64,000 nt of DNA, taken from NCBI RefSeq assembly GCF_003123685.1, contig NZ_QCYJ01000099.1, positions 124,001 through 188,000 on the forward strand. Direction: 5' to 3'. Below, piece by piece: positions 50,674 to 59,590 of this stretch. Within the stretch, counting starts at the first letter, position 1. Each line of letters starts with the position of its first letter. The translations under genes were made by a program, and so were the position numbers. The notes under the pieces are model-generated. The model was not told where the DNA came from, did not search any database, and saw only the letters and a list, made by a program, of their open reading frames with translations. The stretch comes from Nocardia aurea (GTDB lineage: Bacteria; Actinomycetota; Actinomycetes; Mycobacteriales; Mycobacteriaceae).

Positions 50674-52110
50674 TCAGGCGGGAAAGGTGAACGCGATCTT
50701 GCGGGTGGCGGGATCGGCCGTGACCAGGCGGACGCGGACCGAGGCCCCCTCGGGGGGTGAGCCCGCGCAGCGGCCGAGTACGGGCGGGTCGGCGACGAAG
50801 ATCTCGGCGGGGCGGTTGCCGTTGCCCTCGCGGAGGACGACGGCATCGAATTCGCCGCCGGTGCGCGAGGCGAGCAGGGTCGATTCGGTGAGGTCGATGC
50901 AGGCGCGCTCGACCTTGCCCGCGACGGCGTCGCTGCGTTTCATCGATTCGGCGGTCGGCGCGAGACCCGCGCGCACCCATTCCGGGATCGGTGTCCCGGC
51001 GCAGCGGGCCAGGCAGATCTCGGTGCCGAAGCGGTCGGCCAGCCGACGCAGCGGTGCGGTCACGTGGGCGTAGGGCGCGCCGATCGCGCTGTGGCGCAAG
51101 GCCTCCGGCGGCAGTTCGGTGTCACCGAGCACGGTGTAGGCGGCACCGCGCAGCAGGCCGGTCGCCTCCGACATGAGGACGAGGGCGGCGGGGGTGTTCG
51201 GATCCAGTTCGGCGAGCATCCGCCCGACCGGTTTGTCGGCGGGCCAGGCGACCCCGACGGCCGCGGCGGTGCGACGCAGGGATTGGATGGCCGATTCGGG
51301 CGGGGGCGGCATCGTGCGCAGCAGGCCGACCCGGCCCCCGTCCGAGTTGTCCACCATGATGCGGGCGGCGCACATCCCGGTGAGCAGCGAGATCTGTTCG
51401 TTCCAGTCGTCGGCGGCGGTGCGCGGCTCCAGCACCAACTGCCAGTGTCCGTCGGTGGCGTCGTCGCGGATGACGCTCTGCGACGGCAGCCGCAACCCGA
51501 TCACGCCCCGGGCCAGCCCCGCTTCGATGCGCCGCGTGCCGAATTCCGGCAGGGCCGCGATCGAGGGGTGCGGCCGACCGGCGTCGGCGGCGGCCTGCAC
51601 ACCGGCGTAGTCGAGCCGGGCGCGGGAGCGGACGGTGGCCCGCGCGACCGAGTACCGCCGCGGTTCGGCGTTCTCGTCGCATTCGATGGTCCACAGCGCG
51701 GCGGGTCTGGTGCGGTCGGGCAGCAGGCTCGCCGACCCCTCCGAGAGCACCGGCGGATGCAGTGGCACGGTGGTGTCGGGCATGTAGAAGGTCTGGCCTC
51801 GCGCGCCTGCCTCACGGGCGAGCGCGCCTTCGGGGGCGATGACGGCGCCGAGGTCGGCGATCGCGTAGTGCACGGTGAAACCGGTGCCGGTGCGCTCGAG
51901 ATGGACGGCCTGGTCCAGGTCCATCGAGCCCGGCGGGTCTATGGTCACGAATTCGATATCGGTGCGATCGATCCGGTCGCCCGCGAACACGTCGTTCGCG
52001 TCGCGGGCTTCCGCGGTGGCCTCGGCGGGATACGTCGAGGCCAAGCCGAATTCGGATCTGACGGCGCCGAAGTCGACCGGCGCCGAGATGATCCGCTGGT
52101 GTAATTCCAC
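50674..52110 (-). CDS. RNB-domain ribonuclease (RNase II/R family)
   Basis: A 478-residue exoribonuclease with an RNB catalytic domain and no N-terminal cold-shock domains. The acidic active-site cluster is in DIEFVTIDPPGSMDLDQAVHL, with four Asp residues. Later family segments are HYAIADLGAVIAPEG, YMPDTTVPLHPP and APYAHVTAPLRRLADRF. A short strand-rich C-terminus (about 60 residues) could be a reduced S1-like domain. Such short actinobacterial RNB proteins degrade structured or unstructured RNA, but the specific target is unknown. The GTG at 52110 lies 3 bp after the stop of the secreted-protein gene, which implies a shared transcript. Confidence 0.88.
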   Translation of the reverse strand: MELHQRIISAPVDFGAVRSEFGLASTYPAEATAEARDANDVFAGDRIDRTDIEFVTIDPPGSMDLDQAVHLERTGTGFTVHYAIADLGAVIAPEGALAREAGARGQTFYMPDTTVPLHPPVLSEGSASLLPDRTRPAALWTIECDENAEPRRYSVARATVRSRARLDYAGVQAAADAGRPHPSIAALPEFGTRRIEAGLARGVIGLRLPSQSVIRDDATDGHWQLVLEPRTAADDWNEQISLLTGMCAARIMVDNSDGGRVGLLRTMPPPPESAIQSLRRTAAAVGVAWPADKPVGRMLAELDPNTPAALVLMSEATGLLRGAAYTVLGDTELPPEALRHSAIGAPYAHVTAPLRRLADRFGTEICLARCAGTPIPEWVRAGLAPTAESMKRSDAVAGKVERACIDLTESTLLASRTGGEFDAVVLREGNGNRPAEIFVADPPVLGRCAGSPPEGASVRVRLVTADPATRKIAFTFPA

Positions 52111-52113
52111 CAG

Positions 52114-52446
52114 CTACTGCAACGCCAGCATGGTGCCGTTCAGTTCGTTGAACGGACCGAAGACGGTGAAGGTGACCCGTCCCGTCGGGTAAGCCGAGGA
52201 CACGGCGGCGGCCCCGTCCAGTGCCTCTCCGAACGACGCGGCCGACGGGTGCGGAAGGCCCGCGATCGTGCGACCGAAGTGGGTCTGGTGCACCCACTGG
52301 GTATCGGCCGGGCTGAGATCGACCTGAACCCCACCCGGCAGCGGGGTGACGGCGACCGCGCTTGCGGACCCGGCACCGAGCACTGCGAAAACCGATGCGG
52401 CCCCGGCGATGAGAGCACCGGCGACCATAGAACGAACTACCCGCAT
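52114..52446 (-). CDS. Small secreted protein, 110 aa
   Basis: An exported protein with a signal peptide in residues 1-31 (VVRSMVAGALIAGAA and GAGSASAVAV). The mature domain of about 80 residues has no cysteine and contains VQVDLSPADTQWVHQTHFG and VTFTVFGPFNELNG. I recall related secreted proteins of unknown function in Nocardia. ATG 52446 begins MRVVRS. The stop is only 3 bp before the GTG of the RNB ribonuclease, an odd pairing of an exported and a cytoplasmic protein in one transcript. Confidence 0.72.
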   Translation of the reverse strand: MRVVRSMVAGALIAGAASVFAVLGAGSASAVAVTPLPGGVQVDLSPADTQWVHQTHFGRTIAGLPHPSAASFGEALDGAAAVSSAYPTGRVTFTVFGPFNELNGTMLALQ

Positions 52447-52705
52447 GGAGTTGAGACCTGCTTCCGCGATCGAAATTCGAAAGGCCCGATGCAGCCCGGC
52501 AACGGGCCTTGCCAACGGCGACCACTCTATGACGTCGATCACGATCGGGGCCAGTAGGAGATGAATTGTTATGCCCGACCCGCAGCCGCCGGCGCGTCGT
52601 CGGCGGCTGCTAACGTTCCCGGGCGGCGCGGGCTGTCCGGTTCTCGGCACCTCCCGCCGCGTTCCGAAGTGACCCCGTACGTCGATATTTGGGAGTACCG
52701 CACTG

Positions 52706-52798
52706 ATGTCATCGATCATCTTCGACTACCTGATGCCGCTGCTCGGCCCCGACCAGGCCGCCTACTGGGCTCAGGTATTCCTGATCGAACCGGTCTGA
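52706..52798 (+). CDS. Possible 30-residue peptide
   Basis: A tiny frame encoding MSSIIFDYLMPLLGPDQAAY plus ten more residues ending LIEPV. About 25 of 29 codons end in G or C, typical of real genes here. GGGAG lies 10 bp before the ATG, and an intrinsic terminator with a T-run follows within 26 bp. Together these suggest a genuine small transcript. No function is known. Confidence 0.42.
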   Translation: MSSIIFDYLMPLLGPDQAAYWAQVFLIEPV

Positions 52799-52823
52799 CC
52801 TCACAGTTTCGGTCCACGCAATG

Positions 52824-52858
52824 GTCGCCTTCCGTTAACCACACGGAGGGCGACTTTT
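52824..52858 (+). terminator. Intrinsic terminator after the 30-residue peptide frame
   Basis: GTCGCCTTCCGT pairs with ACGGAGGGCGAC (12 bp, one G-T pair) around a 7-nt loop and is followed by TTTTG. It points rightwards, so it terminates the transcript of the small frame at 52706-52798. Confidence 0.72.
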
Positions 52859-52870
52859 GTTCGAGGCCGC

Positions 52871-52876
52871 TAGCAT
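52871..52876 (+). promoter_or_regulatory. Possible -10 element for a leaderless DUF732 gene
   Basis: TAGCAT fits TANNNT and lies 8 bp before the GTG at 52885, the spacing expected for transcription starting at the codon. No ribosome-binding site is visible before that GTG. No -35 element is clear because a terminator fills that position. Confidence 0.32.
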
Positions 52877-52884
52877 CCCGCTCC

Positions 52885-53274
52885 GTGAGAAGAACCTCCG
52901 CCGCTCTCGCGGCAAGCGCCTCCGTATTCGCCCTGCTCCTCGCCGGTTGCAACGACGACACAGCCACATCCTCCGCGGCGGCCGGTACCTCGGCGTCCGC
53001 GGCGGCCGCCTCGAGCGTCGCCCGGGTCGTCGACGGCGCGAAGGCGGGCACCTTCGTCGTCAGCTTCAAGAGCGCCTTCCCGAAACTCGCGCAGGGCAAG
53101 AGCGACGTCCAGATCAGCGACATCCTCAATCAGACCTGCGCGGACCTGAAATCGGGTAAAGCAGAGGACGCCGTGATCAGCGGTATCTCCTCGTACGCCA
53201 AGAACGGTTCGACGGAGGTGACCAGGGAAGAGGCGGCGGCCATCTATCAGATGGCCAAACTCATGTGCGGGTAG
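52885..53274 (+). CDS. DUF732-family lipoprotein
   Basis: A 129-residue exported lipoprotein with lipobox LAGC after VRRTSAALAASASVFALLL. An Ala/Ser/Thr linker of about 25 residues follows. The mature domain has the DUF732 pattern: a helix with FVVSFKSAFPKLAQG, then ILNQTCADLKSG with one Cys, and EEAAAIYQMAKLMCG with the closing Cys. DUF732 proteins are frequent in mycobacteria and Nocardia and remain uncharacterised. The GTG start appears to be leaderless. It is convergent with rnpB, which ends 75 bp downstream. Confidence 0.82.
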   Translation: MRRTSAALAASASVFALLLAGCNDDTATSSAAAGTSASAAAASSVARVVDGAKAGTFVVSFKSAFPKLAQGKSDVQISDILNQTCADLKSGKAEDAVISGISSYAKNGSTEVTREEAAAIYQMAKLMCG

Positions 53275-53349
53275 TCGCTCCCGCGGTTTCATCGTGCTCG
53301 GCCGCGTGTCCTCGGACAGCGGCCGGGCTCGTATCCCGCCGGGGCGGGA

Positions 53350-53786
<437 letters not shown>

Positions 53787-53856
53787 GCCCCAAGGGTACG
53801 CGACCGGGCAACCACCGGTCCGCGCGCCCACGACCGACCCAGTACGGTAAATATCC

Positions 53857-54744
53857 ATGGAGCGTGTCGAGGTCGGTTTCACGTCGGGCGGGGATCAATG
53901 CGCGGCGTGGCTGTATCCTCCCGACGGCGTCCCCAAACCTCGCCCACTGGTGGTGATGGGTCATGGTCTCGGGGGCACCAGGGAGATGGGATTGGACAGG
54001 TACGCACGGCGGTTCGCGGCGGCGGGCATGGCGGTGCTGGTCTTCGATTACCGTCATTTCGGCGCGAGCCAGGGCACCCCGCGTCAGGTGGTGAATATCG
54101 CGAGACAGCGTGAGGACTGGCGCAACGCCATCGCCTTCGCCCGCACCCTGCGCGGGATCGACAAGACCCGAATCGCGCTGTGGGGCACCGCTCTCGGTGG
54201 CGGGCACGTGCTCACGATCGCACCGCAGGACGATTACATCGCGGCGGTCGTCGCGCAGGCGCCGTGCACGAGCGGATGGGCCTCGGCCATGGTGAAAGGC
54301 CCGATCAATGTGACGAAGGTCGTCACGATCGCGGCCACCGACCTGCTGATCGGGCCGATCCGGCGCAAGCCGGTCGGGATCAAACTCGCGGGCCGCAAAC
54401 GGTCGGCGGCCCTGATGAGCGCCCGCGATGTCCCCGAGGGTTACGGCAGGCTGGCCGAGGACAGCGAGAGCTGGCAGCCGAAAGTGGCGGCGCGCTTCGC
54501 CTTTCCCGCGTTGTTCGACGCACCGGGCCGCCGGGCCAAAGCTCTGAAGATGCCGGTTTTCTACGCCATCGCCGACAACGATTCGGTGGCACCGGCGAAA
54601 CCTGCGCTCGAGGCCGCGAGGCGAACCAAACACGCTGTGGTCAAACGGTATCCGGTGGGCCATTTCGACCTGTACTTCGACGACGTCTTCGAACAGGTCG
54701 TCTACGACCAGACCGAATTCCTGGTCTCGGTGCTGCGGCCCTGA
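53857..54744 (+). CDS. Alpha/beta-hydrolase-fold protein with altered nucleophile
   Basis: A 295-residue protein of the alpha/beta-hydrolase superfamily close to the X-Pro peptidase/dienelactone hydrolase types. VVMGHGLGGTREMG is the oxyanion region, VFDYRHFGASQG the next strand, and YAIADNDSVAP and YPVGHFDLYF give the usual Asp and His. The nucleophile elbow reads LWGTALGGGH: position 112 is Ala where relatives have Ser. The protein is therefore probably not a serine hydrolase in the usual way and may bind a ligand or act as a scaffold. ATG 53857 is 71 bp after the rnpB 5' end, diverging from it. Confidence 0.84.
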   Translation: MERVEVGFTSGGDQCAAWLYPPDGVPKPRPLVVMGHGLGGTREMGLDRYARRFAAAGMAVLVFDYRHFGASQGTPRQVVNIARQREDWRNAIAFARTLRGIDKTRIALWGTALGGGHVLTIAPQDDYIAAVVAQAPCTSGWASAMVKGPINVTKVVTIAATDLLIGPIRRKPVGIKLAGRKRSAALMSARDVPEGYGRLAEDSESWQPKVAARFAFPALFDAPGRRAKALKMPVFYAIADNDSVAPAKPALEAARRTKHAVVKRYPVGHFDLYFDDVFEQVVYDQTEFLVSVLRP

Positions 54745-54877
54745 GCCGAGCTGTCGCGGTCGCGCGGCGACCGGGTATCGTCGATGGCAATATTCCCGTC
54801 GATGGCCCCGGTGCGCCGCGAAGTACCGTCACGATGAAATCTGTTCTCTCCCCGGGGAAGGCTCTCCCCTTCCGTTC

Positions 54878-55396
54878 ATGACGGCCCCGCGGGTCCGCAC
54901 CCGCCCCGAATTGCGCAGACAACGGCGCAGACGCGCGCACGGCTGCTGGAATCACCTGATCGCGGCGCCGCTGTGGCCCAAGCACAGCGTCAATCTCGGT
55001 ACCCTGCTCCGCACCTGCGACGCGGTCGGCGCCTGTATGGCGGTACCGCGTCGACCGTGGGTGCCCGACGCGCTCGCCCAGGGCAACACCTTGCGCACAC
55101 GGCCGTGTGTGCACTGGATCGACGGACGCGTCGACCGCTGGCTGGAACGTCAGCGCCGGGGCGGATCCGCCATCGTCGGTGTCGAACTCACCGATGAATC
55201 GATCCGGCTCGCCGACGTCGAACCGGCGAACCGGCGAACCGTCATGGTGCTCGGGCACGAATCCGACGGTATCCCGCCCGAGGGGGTGGAGCTGCTGGAT
55301 TTCGCCGTCGAGATCCCGATGGTCGGCTCGGGACACAGTCTCAATGTCGCGGTGGCGGGATCGCTTGTCCTGTACAAACTCGCCGGACTGTGCTGA
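54878..55396 (+). CDS. SpoU-family RNA methyltransferase (TrmH-like)
   Basis: A 172-residue SPOUT methyltransferase that would place a 2'-O-methyl group on tRNA or rRNA using S-adenosylmethionine. The three SpoU motifs are visible: NLGTLLRTCDAVGA (motif 1), MVLGHESDGIPPEG (motif 2) and IPMVGSGHSLNVAVAGSLVLYK (motif 3, in part), which form the knotted cofactor site. A basic N-terminus (RTRPELRRQRRRRAHG) can bind RNA. The usual TrmH target is tRNA position 18, but this short form could modify another site. The ATG start is preceded by no strong ribosome-binding site. Confidence 0.88.
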   Translation: MTAPRVRTRPELRRQRRRRAHGCWNHLIAAPLWPKHSVNLGTLLRTCDAVGACMAVPRRPWVPDALAQGNTLRTRPCVHWIDGRVDRWLERQRRGGSAIVGVELTDESIRLADVEPANRRTVMVLGHESDGIPPEGVELLDFAVEIPMVGSGHSLNVAVAGSLVLYKLAGLC

Positions 55397-55436
55397 TTCG
55401 CGAACCTGTCGGTACCTGCCGCTACCGTCTACCTCC

Positions 55437-56018
55437 ATGAATTCGGTGACAGCGGGAATCGCCGAGATCGTCGGCGGGATCGAAGCATGCGACGACCTGG
55501 AACGCGCTCATATCGCGACGACACTGTCGTGGATGGCCGCTACCGACGACGTGTTCCGCCGCGTGAAACCGGCGGTTCCGCCCCGGCATCTGGTGTCCTA
55601 CGTCGTCCTGGTCGACCCGGACGCCGGGGCGGTCTTCCTGGGCAGCCACCTGCTCGCGGGGCTGTGGCTGCCCACGGGTGGCCATGTCGATCCCGGCGAG
55701 CTGCCGCTCGCCGCGGCGCGGCGCGAGACGTTCGAGGAACTGGGTATCGAGGCCGATTTCGACGTCGTCAGCACGGATCCGCTGTTCCTCACCGTCACGA
55801 CCACGATCGGGCCGAGCGGCGGGCACGAGGATGTCAGCTTCTGGTACGTCATCCGTGGCGACCGCACCCGCGAATACGCGCTGGACCCACGTGAATTCGG
55901 CGAAGGCCGGTGGTTCGATATCGAAGAACTCGCCCACCTCGAATCCGACCCGCACATGTCCCGTTTCCTCGCCAAACTCGACTCGGCCATCGGGGGCCGA
56001 CCGACCGGCACCGGGTAG
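55437..56018 (+). CDS. NUDIX hydrolase
   Basis: A 193-residue pyrophosphohydrolase. The Nudix box is GHVDPGELPLAAARRETFEELG, given here in pieces as GHVDPGE, then RETFEELGI, which fits Gx5Ex7REUxEExGU. An N-terminal 45-residue helical extension (MNSVTAGIAEIVGGIEACDD) precedes the domain. The substrate cannot be predicted; nucleoside diphosphate derivatives or damaged nucleotides are typical. ATG 55437 follows the SpoU gene by 40 bp on the same strand. Confidence 0.9.
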   Translation: MNSVTAGIAEIVGGIEACDDLERAHIATTLSWMAATDDVFRRVKPAVPPRHLVSYVVLVDPDAGAVFLGSHLLAGLWLPTGGHVDPGELPLAAARRETFEELGIEADFDVVSTDPLFLTVTTTIGPSGGHEDVSFWYVIRGDRTREYALDPREFGEGRWFDIEELAHLESDPHMSRFLAKLDSAIGGRPTGTG

Positions 56019-56088
56019 GACGCCGTCGCGGGGGCGACGGGGGTAGATTGCGAGTGTCGTGGTCCCGCAGGAGAATCGAGGGCACATC

Positions 56089-56373
56089 ATGACCGATCCG
56101 CAACTGCTGGACGTACGCCGCGCGGGCATCCTCGCCCAGGTGACGGAATTACGCCGCGCGCTGGCGGAATTGACCGAGGACTACCGTGCCCTGCCCGCGT
56201 CGGGACTACTGCTCGACACCGAGGGTATCGGCGCACTCATCACTCCCGCGTACTGCGTGGCGGGCACACGTGAGGTCTTCGAGGAGGCGACGATCGAACT
56301 CGACGCCGCCATCGACGCACTCGACCGCGCCGGTACCTACACCTCTCGGCTGCGCCTGGCGGTATTCGACTGA
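56089..56373 (+). CDS. Hypothetical helical protein, 94 aa
   Basis: A small soluble protein that I do not recognise. It is almost entirely helical: DVRRAGILAQVTELRRALAEL is amphipathic, followed by GLLLDTEGIGALITPAYCV and FEEATIELDAAIDALDRAG. No metal or catalytic motif is seen. ATG 56089 is used because GAGGG lies 7 bp upstream and an earlier in-frame ATG has none. It is convergent with the secreted protease gene, with a hairpin between. Confidence 0.62.
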   Translation: MTDPQLLDVRRAGILAQVTELRRALAELTEDYRALPASGLLLDTEGIGALITPAYCVAGTREVFEEATIELDAAIDALDRAGTYTSRLRLAVFD

Positions 56374-56421
56374 CCTGGGAGTTCAGGCCGACCCGCCATG
56401 TAGCGAAGACGACGGAAACGA

Positions 56422-56458
56422 CTCGCCGCCGCGACCCGTTCGGGCACGCGGCGGCGAG
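56422..56458. terminator. Bidirectional hairpin between convergent genes
   Basis: CTCGCCGCCGCG and its complement form a perfect 12-bp stem with a 13-nt loop, 49 bp after the small helical protein gene and 17 bp before the end of the convergent protease gene. Confidence 0.62.
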
Positions 56459-56474
56459 GGTGGAACTCTCCGGC

Positions 56475-57179
56475 TCAGAAGGTCCGGAATCCGCTGCCGA
56501 CGCCACCGGTGGCGTTGACGGCGGCCAGGATGATGTCGATCGGCGCGAAGAACGCGGGCGAATGGATCGGGTTCGCCGCCGTCGCGCAGGGCAGGTCGAA
56601 GCCGATCCCGGCCAGGCCGGTGAGCCTGCCCTGGTTCATGCCGACCAGCTTGTCACCCACGGTGACCGGACCGCCCGAATCACCTGGCTTGGAGCACGCC
56701 TGGTTGATGGTGACCGACTCGTCCAGGGTGCCCCAGACGACGCCGCAGCCCGGACCGCTGGTGCGGCCGTTGGAGCACACCGTCGTTCCCGGACCCGGCT
56801 GTCCGCCGATGCCGTTGATGGTGGTGGCGCCGACGACCCGCGCCGGGGTGACCTTCGCCGGGTCGAATTGCAGAACCGCGTAATCCAGACCCTCCCCGTT
56901 GTCGGAGTACGCCACGACACCGACCGCGCCCGCCTCCATCGCGCCCTCCGAGGCCAGCCGCGCACCGGTGGGCGCGCAGTGACCCGCGGTCAGCCCGACG
57001 AGCCGATTGGCGTTGTCGTAGCCGATGGCGGTCAGCGAGCACGCCGAGTTGTTGTCGAAGACGAGGCCCGAACTGCCGCCGAGGACCACACTCCCCGGCG
57101 CGGCCTGCGCCATACCCGCCACGACGGCACCGACACTCGCGATGACGGCAACAACGGCCGCCACCCCTCTGAATCTCAC
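56475..57179 (-). CDS. Secreted chymotrypsin-like (S1) serine protease
   Basis: A 234-residue exported protease. The signal peptide covers about residues 1-28 (VRFRGVAAVVAVIASVGAV, then GMAQA). The catalytic triad is visible: His in GLTAGHCAP, Asp in GLDYAVLQFD and Ser in KPGDSGGPVTVG. Three cysteine pairs (SACSLTA with GHC, TVCSNG with PGCGVVW, ACSKPG with LPCATA) are likely disulfides. There is no long pro-region like that of alpha-lytic protease, so it may need a different folding aid. GTG 57179 has AAGGAGA upstream. Substrates are unknown. Confidence 0.88.
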   Translation of the reverse strand: MRFRGVAAVVAVIASVGAVVAGMAQAAPGSVVLGGSSGLVFDNNSACSLTAIGYDNANRLVGLTAGHCAPTGARLASEGAMEAGAVGVVAYSDNGEGLDYAVLQFDPAKVTPARVVGATTINGIGGQPGPGTTVCSNGRTSGPGCGVVWGTLDESVTINQACSKPGDSGGPVTVGDKLVGMNQGRLTGLAGIGFDLPCATAANPIHSPAFFAPIDIILAAVNATGGVGSGFRTF

Positions 57180-57354
57180 AGCAGTTACTCTCCTTCTCCA
57201 AGAATCCGGGCCGACACCCGGATTCGCCCGGGTGTGACCGCACCACACCTCGCGGCAGTATTCCCCCACCAACCCCGCACGAAATGTACTACCGCGCTGG
57301 ACGATTGGCCATTCTTTCGCGGATCCGACCGCGCGGACTGCGGTATCACGACAT

Positions 57355-58479
57355 CTAGTTCAGGTACGAGGTGTCGTTGACCAGGCGCACCGACGAACCG
57401 CCGTCCGGATAGAACTCCGCGATCGACAACGATGCCAGGTCCAGGTGCAGCCGGTACAGCAGCGACGGCCCGACCCCCAGCGCCAGTTGCAGCAGGGTCT
57501 TGATCGGCGTCACATGGCTGACCGTGACCACGTTCTGTCCCGGATACAGGGCGACCAGGTCGCGGCGAACCGATTCGATCCGCTCGCGCACCCGGTCGAA
57601 ACTCTCGCCGCCGGGCGGTGCGACCGCGGTGTCACCGAGCCAGCGGGCGTGCAGTTCGGGGTCGCGCTGCGCGGCCTCGGCGAAGGTGAGGCCGTCCCAC
57701 TCGCCGAAATCGGTTTCGATCAGACCGTCGAGCACCCGCACCGGTGCGCCGAGCGCGGCGCCCGCCGCCTCGGCGGTCTCCCTGGCGCGATCCAGCGGCG
57801 AACTGACGACGGCGGCGATATCGCCCCTGGTCGCGAGCATCTTGGCGGCCCGTGCGGCCTGTTCGCGGCCGAGTTCGGTCAGCGGCGGATTGCCGCGCCC
57901 GGAATATCGGCGTTCCACGGACAGAGCGGTCTGGCCGTGCCGCAGCAGCAGCAACCGGGTGGGGCGGCCGACGGCGCCGGTCCAGCCGGGTGAGGACGGG
58001 ACGGCGGCCTGCGCGGGCTTGCGCTCCTCGGTGGGCGCCGACAGGGCTCCGCGCACCTCGTCGACCACGCTCGCGTCGTCCATGGCCTCGTTGGCGAGCC
58101 GGTCGGCGTGGGAGTTCTCGGCGCGTGGGATCCAGGTGAAACTCACCCGATCGAAGGCCGCGACCAGTCTGCGCGCACGGTCGGCCAGCGGAATCATGGA
58201 CGCGTGCTTGATCTTCCAGCGTCCCGACATCTGTTCGACGACGAGTTTGGAGTCCATGCGCACCTCGACCACGCGCGCGCCCAGTTCGGTCGCGGCCTCC
58301 AGGCCCGCGATCAGCCCCCGGTACTCCGCGACATTGTTGGTCGCGACGCCGATGAATTCGCGGCGCTCGGCGAGGACCCGCGCGTGGTCGTCGGCGAAGA
58401 CCACCGCGCCGTAGCCCGCGGGTCCCGGATTGCCGCGCGACCCTCCGTCCGCCTCGACGATCACGTGTTCGTTGCTCAC
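57355..58479 (-). CDS. Bifunctional RNase H / phosphoglycerate-mutase-type acid phosphatase
   Basis: A 374-residue fusion corresponding to Rv2228c. The N-terminal RNase H domain (1-135) has VEADGGSRGNPGPAGYGAV with the first Asp, ATNNVAEYRGLIAGLEAA with the Glu, VRMDSKLVVEQM and the final RAENSHADRLANEAM. A linker of about 35 residues leads to a histidine phosphatase domain (about 170-374) with LLLRHGQTALS, SSPLDRARETAE, ETDFGEWDG and VSHVTPIK. In mycobacteria the RNase H part removes RNA from RNA/DNA hybrids and the C-terminal part is an alpha-ribazole or acid phosphatase, matching the nearby cobC. GTG 58479 has GAGGAG 8 bp upstream. Confidence 0.94.
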   Translation of the reverse strand: MSNEHVIVEADGGSRGNPGPAGYGAVVFADDHARVLAERREFIGVATNNVAEYRGLIAGLEAATELGARVVEVRMDSKLVVEQMSGRWKIKHASMIPLADRARRLVAAFDRVSFTWIPRAENSHADRLANEAMDDASVVDEVRGALSAPTEERKPAQAAVPSSPGWTGAVGRPTRLLLLRHGQTALSVERRYSGRGNPPLTELGREQAARAAKMLATRGDIAAVVSSPLDRARETAEAAGAALGAPVRVLDGLIETDFGEWDGLTFAEAAQRDPELHARWLGDTAVAPPGGESFDRVRERIESVRRDLVALYPGQNVVTVSHVTPIKTLLQLALGVGPSLLYRLHLDLASLSIAEFYPDGGSSVRLVNDTSYLN

Positions 58480-58710
58480 TACCCGAACTCCTCGCTCATG
58501 ACGGACGCCGACGCCGAGCCGCTTCGACCGGTACCGGCCGGAACGCTCGCACACCCGGTCGGCCACGATCTCACGCTAGCCGCCCACTCCTACAGGCAGC
58601 CCGTTTCGACCGGACCGGGACGTTTCCGTGCGAAGTGTGCTTACCACCACACGCTCAGCGCCTGTCATCCGCCATGCCCGAAGCCCGGGCGGCGATGGGA
58701 TCAGAGCAGG

Positions 58711-59448
58711 TCACAGACCCGATTCCTTGGTGCGAACGAGAATCGCACCGCATTCCGAGCAGCGGACCACCACATCGGGCGCGGTCTTGGCGATCCGCGC
58801 GATCTCACCGCGGTCGAGTTCGATGCGGCACGCGCCGCAGCGCCTGGCCTGGAGCAGCGCGGCGCCCGCACCCTGCTGGGCGCGCTGCTTGTCGTAGACG
58901 GTCAGCAGTTCGCCGGGAAAGAGCTGGATCAGATCCGCCCGGTCCTTCTCGCACCGCTGCTGGGCCACATCGAGATCGGCCAGGGCCTCGTCCCGCTGGC
59001 GTTGCGCATCGGCCAATTCCTCCTCGGTCTTGCTGAGACGGGCGCCCGCGTGATCGTGATCGGCGGCGGAGGCCTCGCGCCGCTCCATCACCTCGAGCAG
59101 TTCGTCCTCCAGGACCGAACGCCGCCGTTCCAGGCTGCCCAGCTCGTGTTGGAGTTCCGAAAGCTGTTTGGCGTTCACGGTTCCGGCGCTCAGCATGCCG
59201 CGATCGCGATCCTCGCGCTTGCGCACCGCCTCGACCTCGCCCTCGAGCTTCTTGATGTCGCGATCGAGATCGTCCAGCTGGATCTCCACCGCCACGGCGG
59301 CGTCCTTGTGCGCATTGCGCTCCGCCTCCAACCGGGCGACCTCCTGCTGCTCGGGCAGCACGTTGCGACGATGCGCGATCCGCGTCGACTCGGCGTCGAC
59401 AGCGGCGAGGCGGAGCAGCTTGGCCTGGATCGATGATTCGACATTCAA
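58711..59448 (-). CDS. Coiled-coil zinc-ribbon protein (Rv2229c type)
   Basis: A 245-residue protein. Residues about 15-185 form a long two-stranded coiled coil (EQQEVARLEAERNAHKDAAV, DRDIKKLEGEVEAVRKRED and RLSKTEEELADAQRQRDEAL). A C4 zinc ribbon follows with CGAC and CSEC, the family hallmark. It may bind nucleic acid or associate with a partner, but the function is unknown. A TTG start at 59448 is supported by AGGAG 12 bp upstream and the start of the first helix. The RNase H gene follows on the same strand after 231 bp of unremarkable sequence. Confidence 0.86.
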   Translation of the reverse strand: MNVESSIQAKLLRLAAVDAESTRIAHRRNVLPEQQEVARLEAERNAHKDAAVAVEIQLDDLDRDIKKLEGEVEAVRKREDRDRGMLSAGTVNAKQLSELQHELGSLERRRSVLEDELLEVMERREASAADHDHAGARLSKTEEELADAQRQRDEALADLDVAQQRCEKDRADLIQLFPGELLTVYDKQRAQQGAGAALLQARRCGACRIELDRGEIARIAKTAPDVVVRCSECGAILVRTKESGL

Positions 59449-59590
59449 CGCGGGGAAGCTCCTGAACGCTATGGGAACGGTGGAAGTACCCGAACCGCCC
59501 CTCGGGCGTCGAATACCGGTGCTCAACCGTACCCCGGCGTCGGCGCGATCGGACGCGAGGCCGGTGACCGGCCCCACCCCCGAGGCCCCA

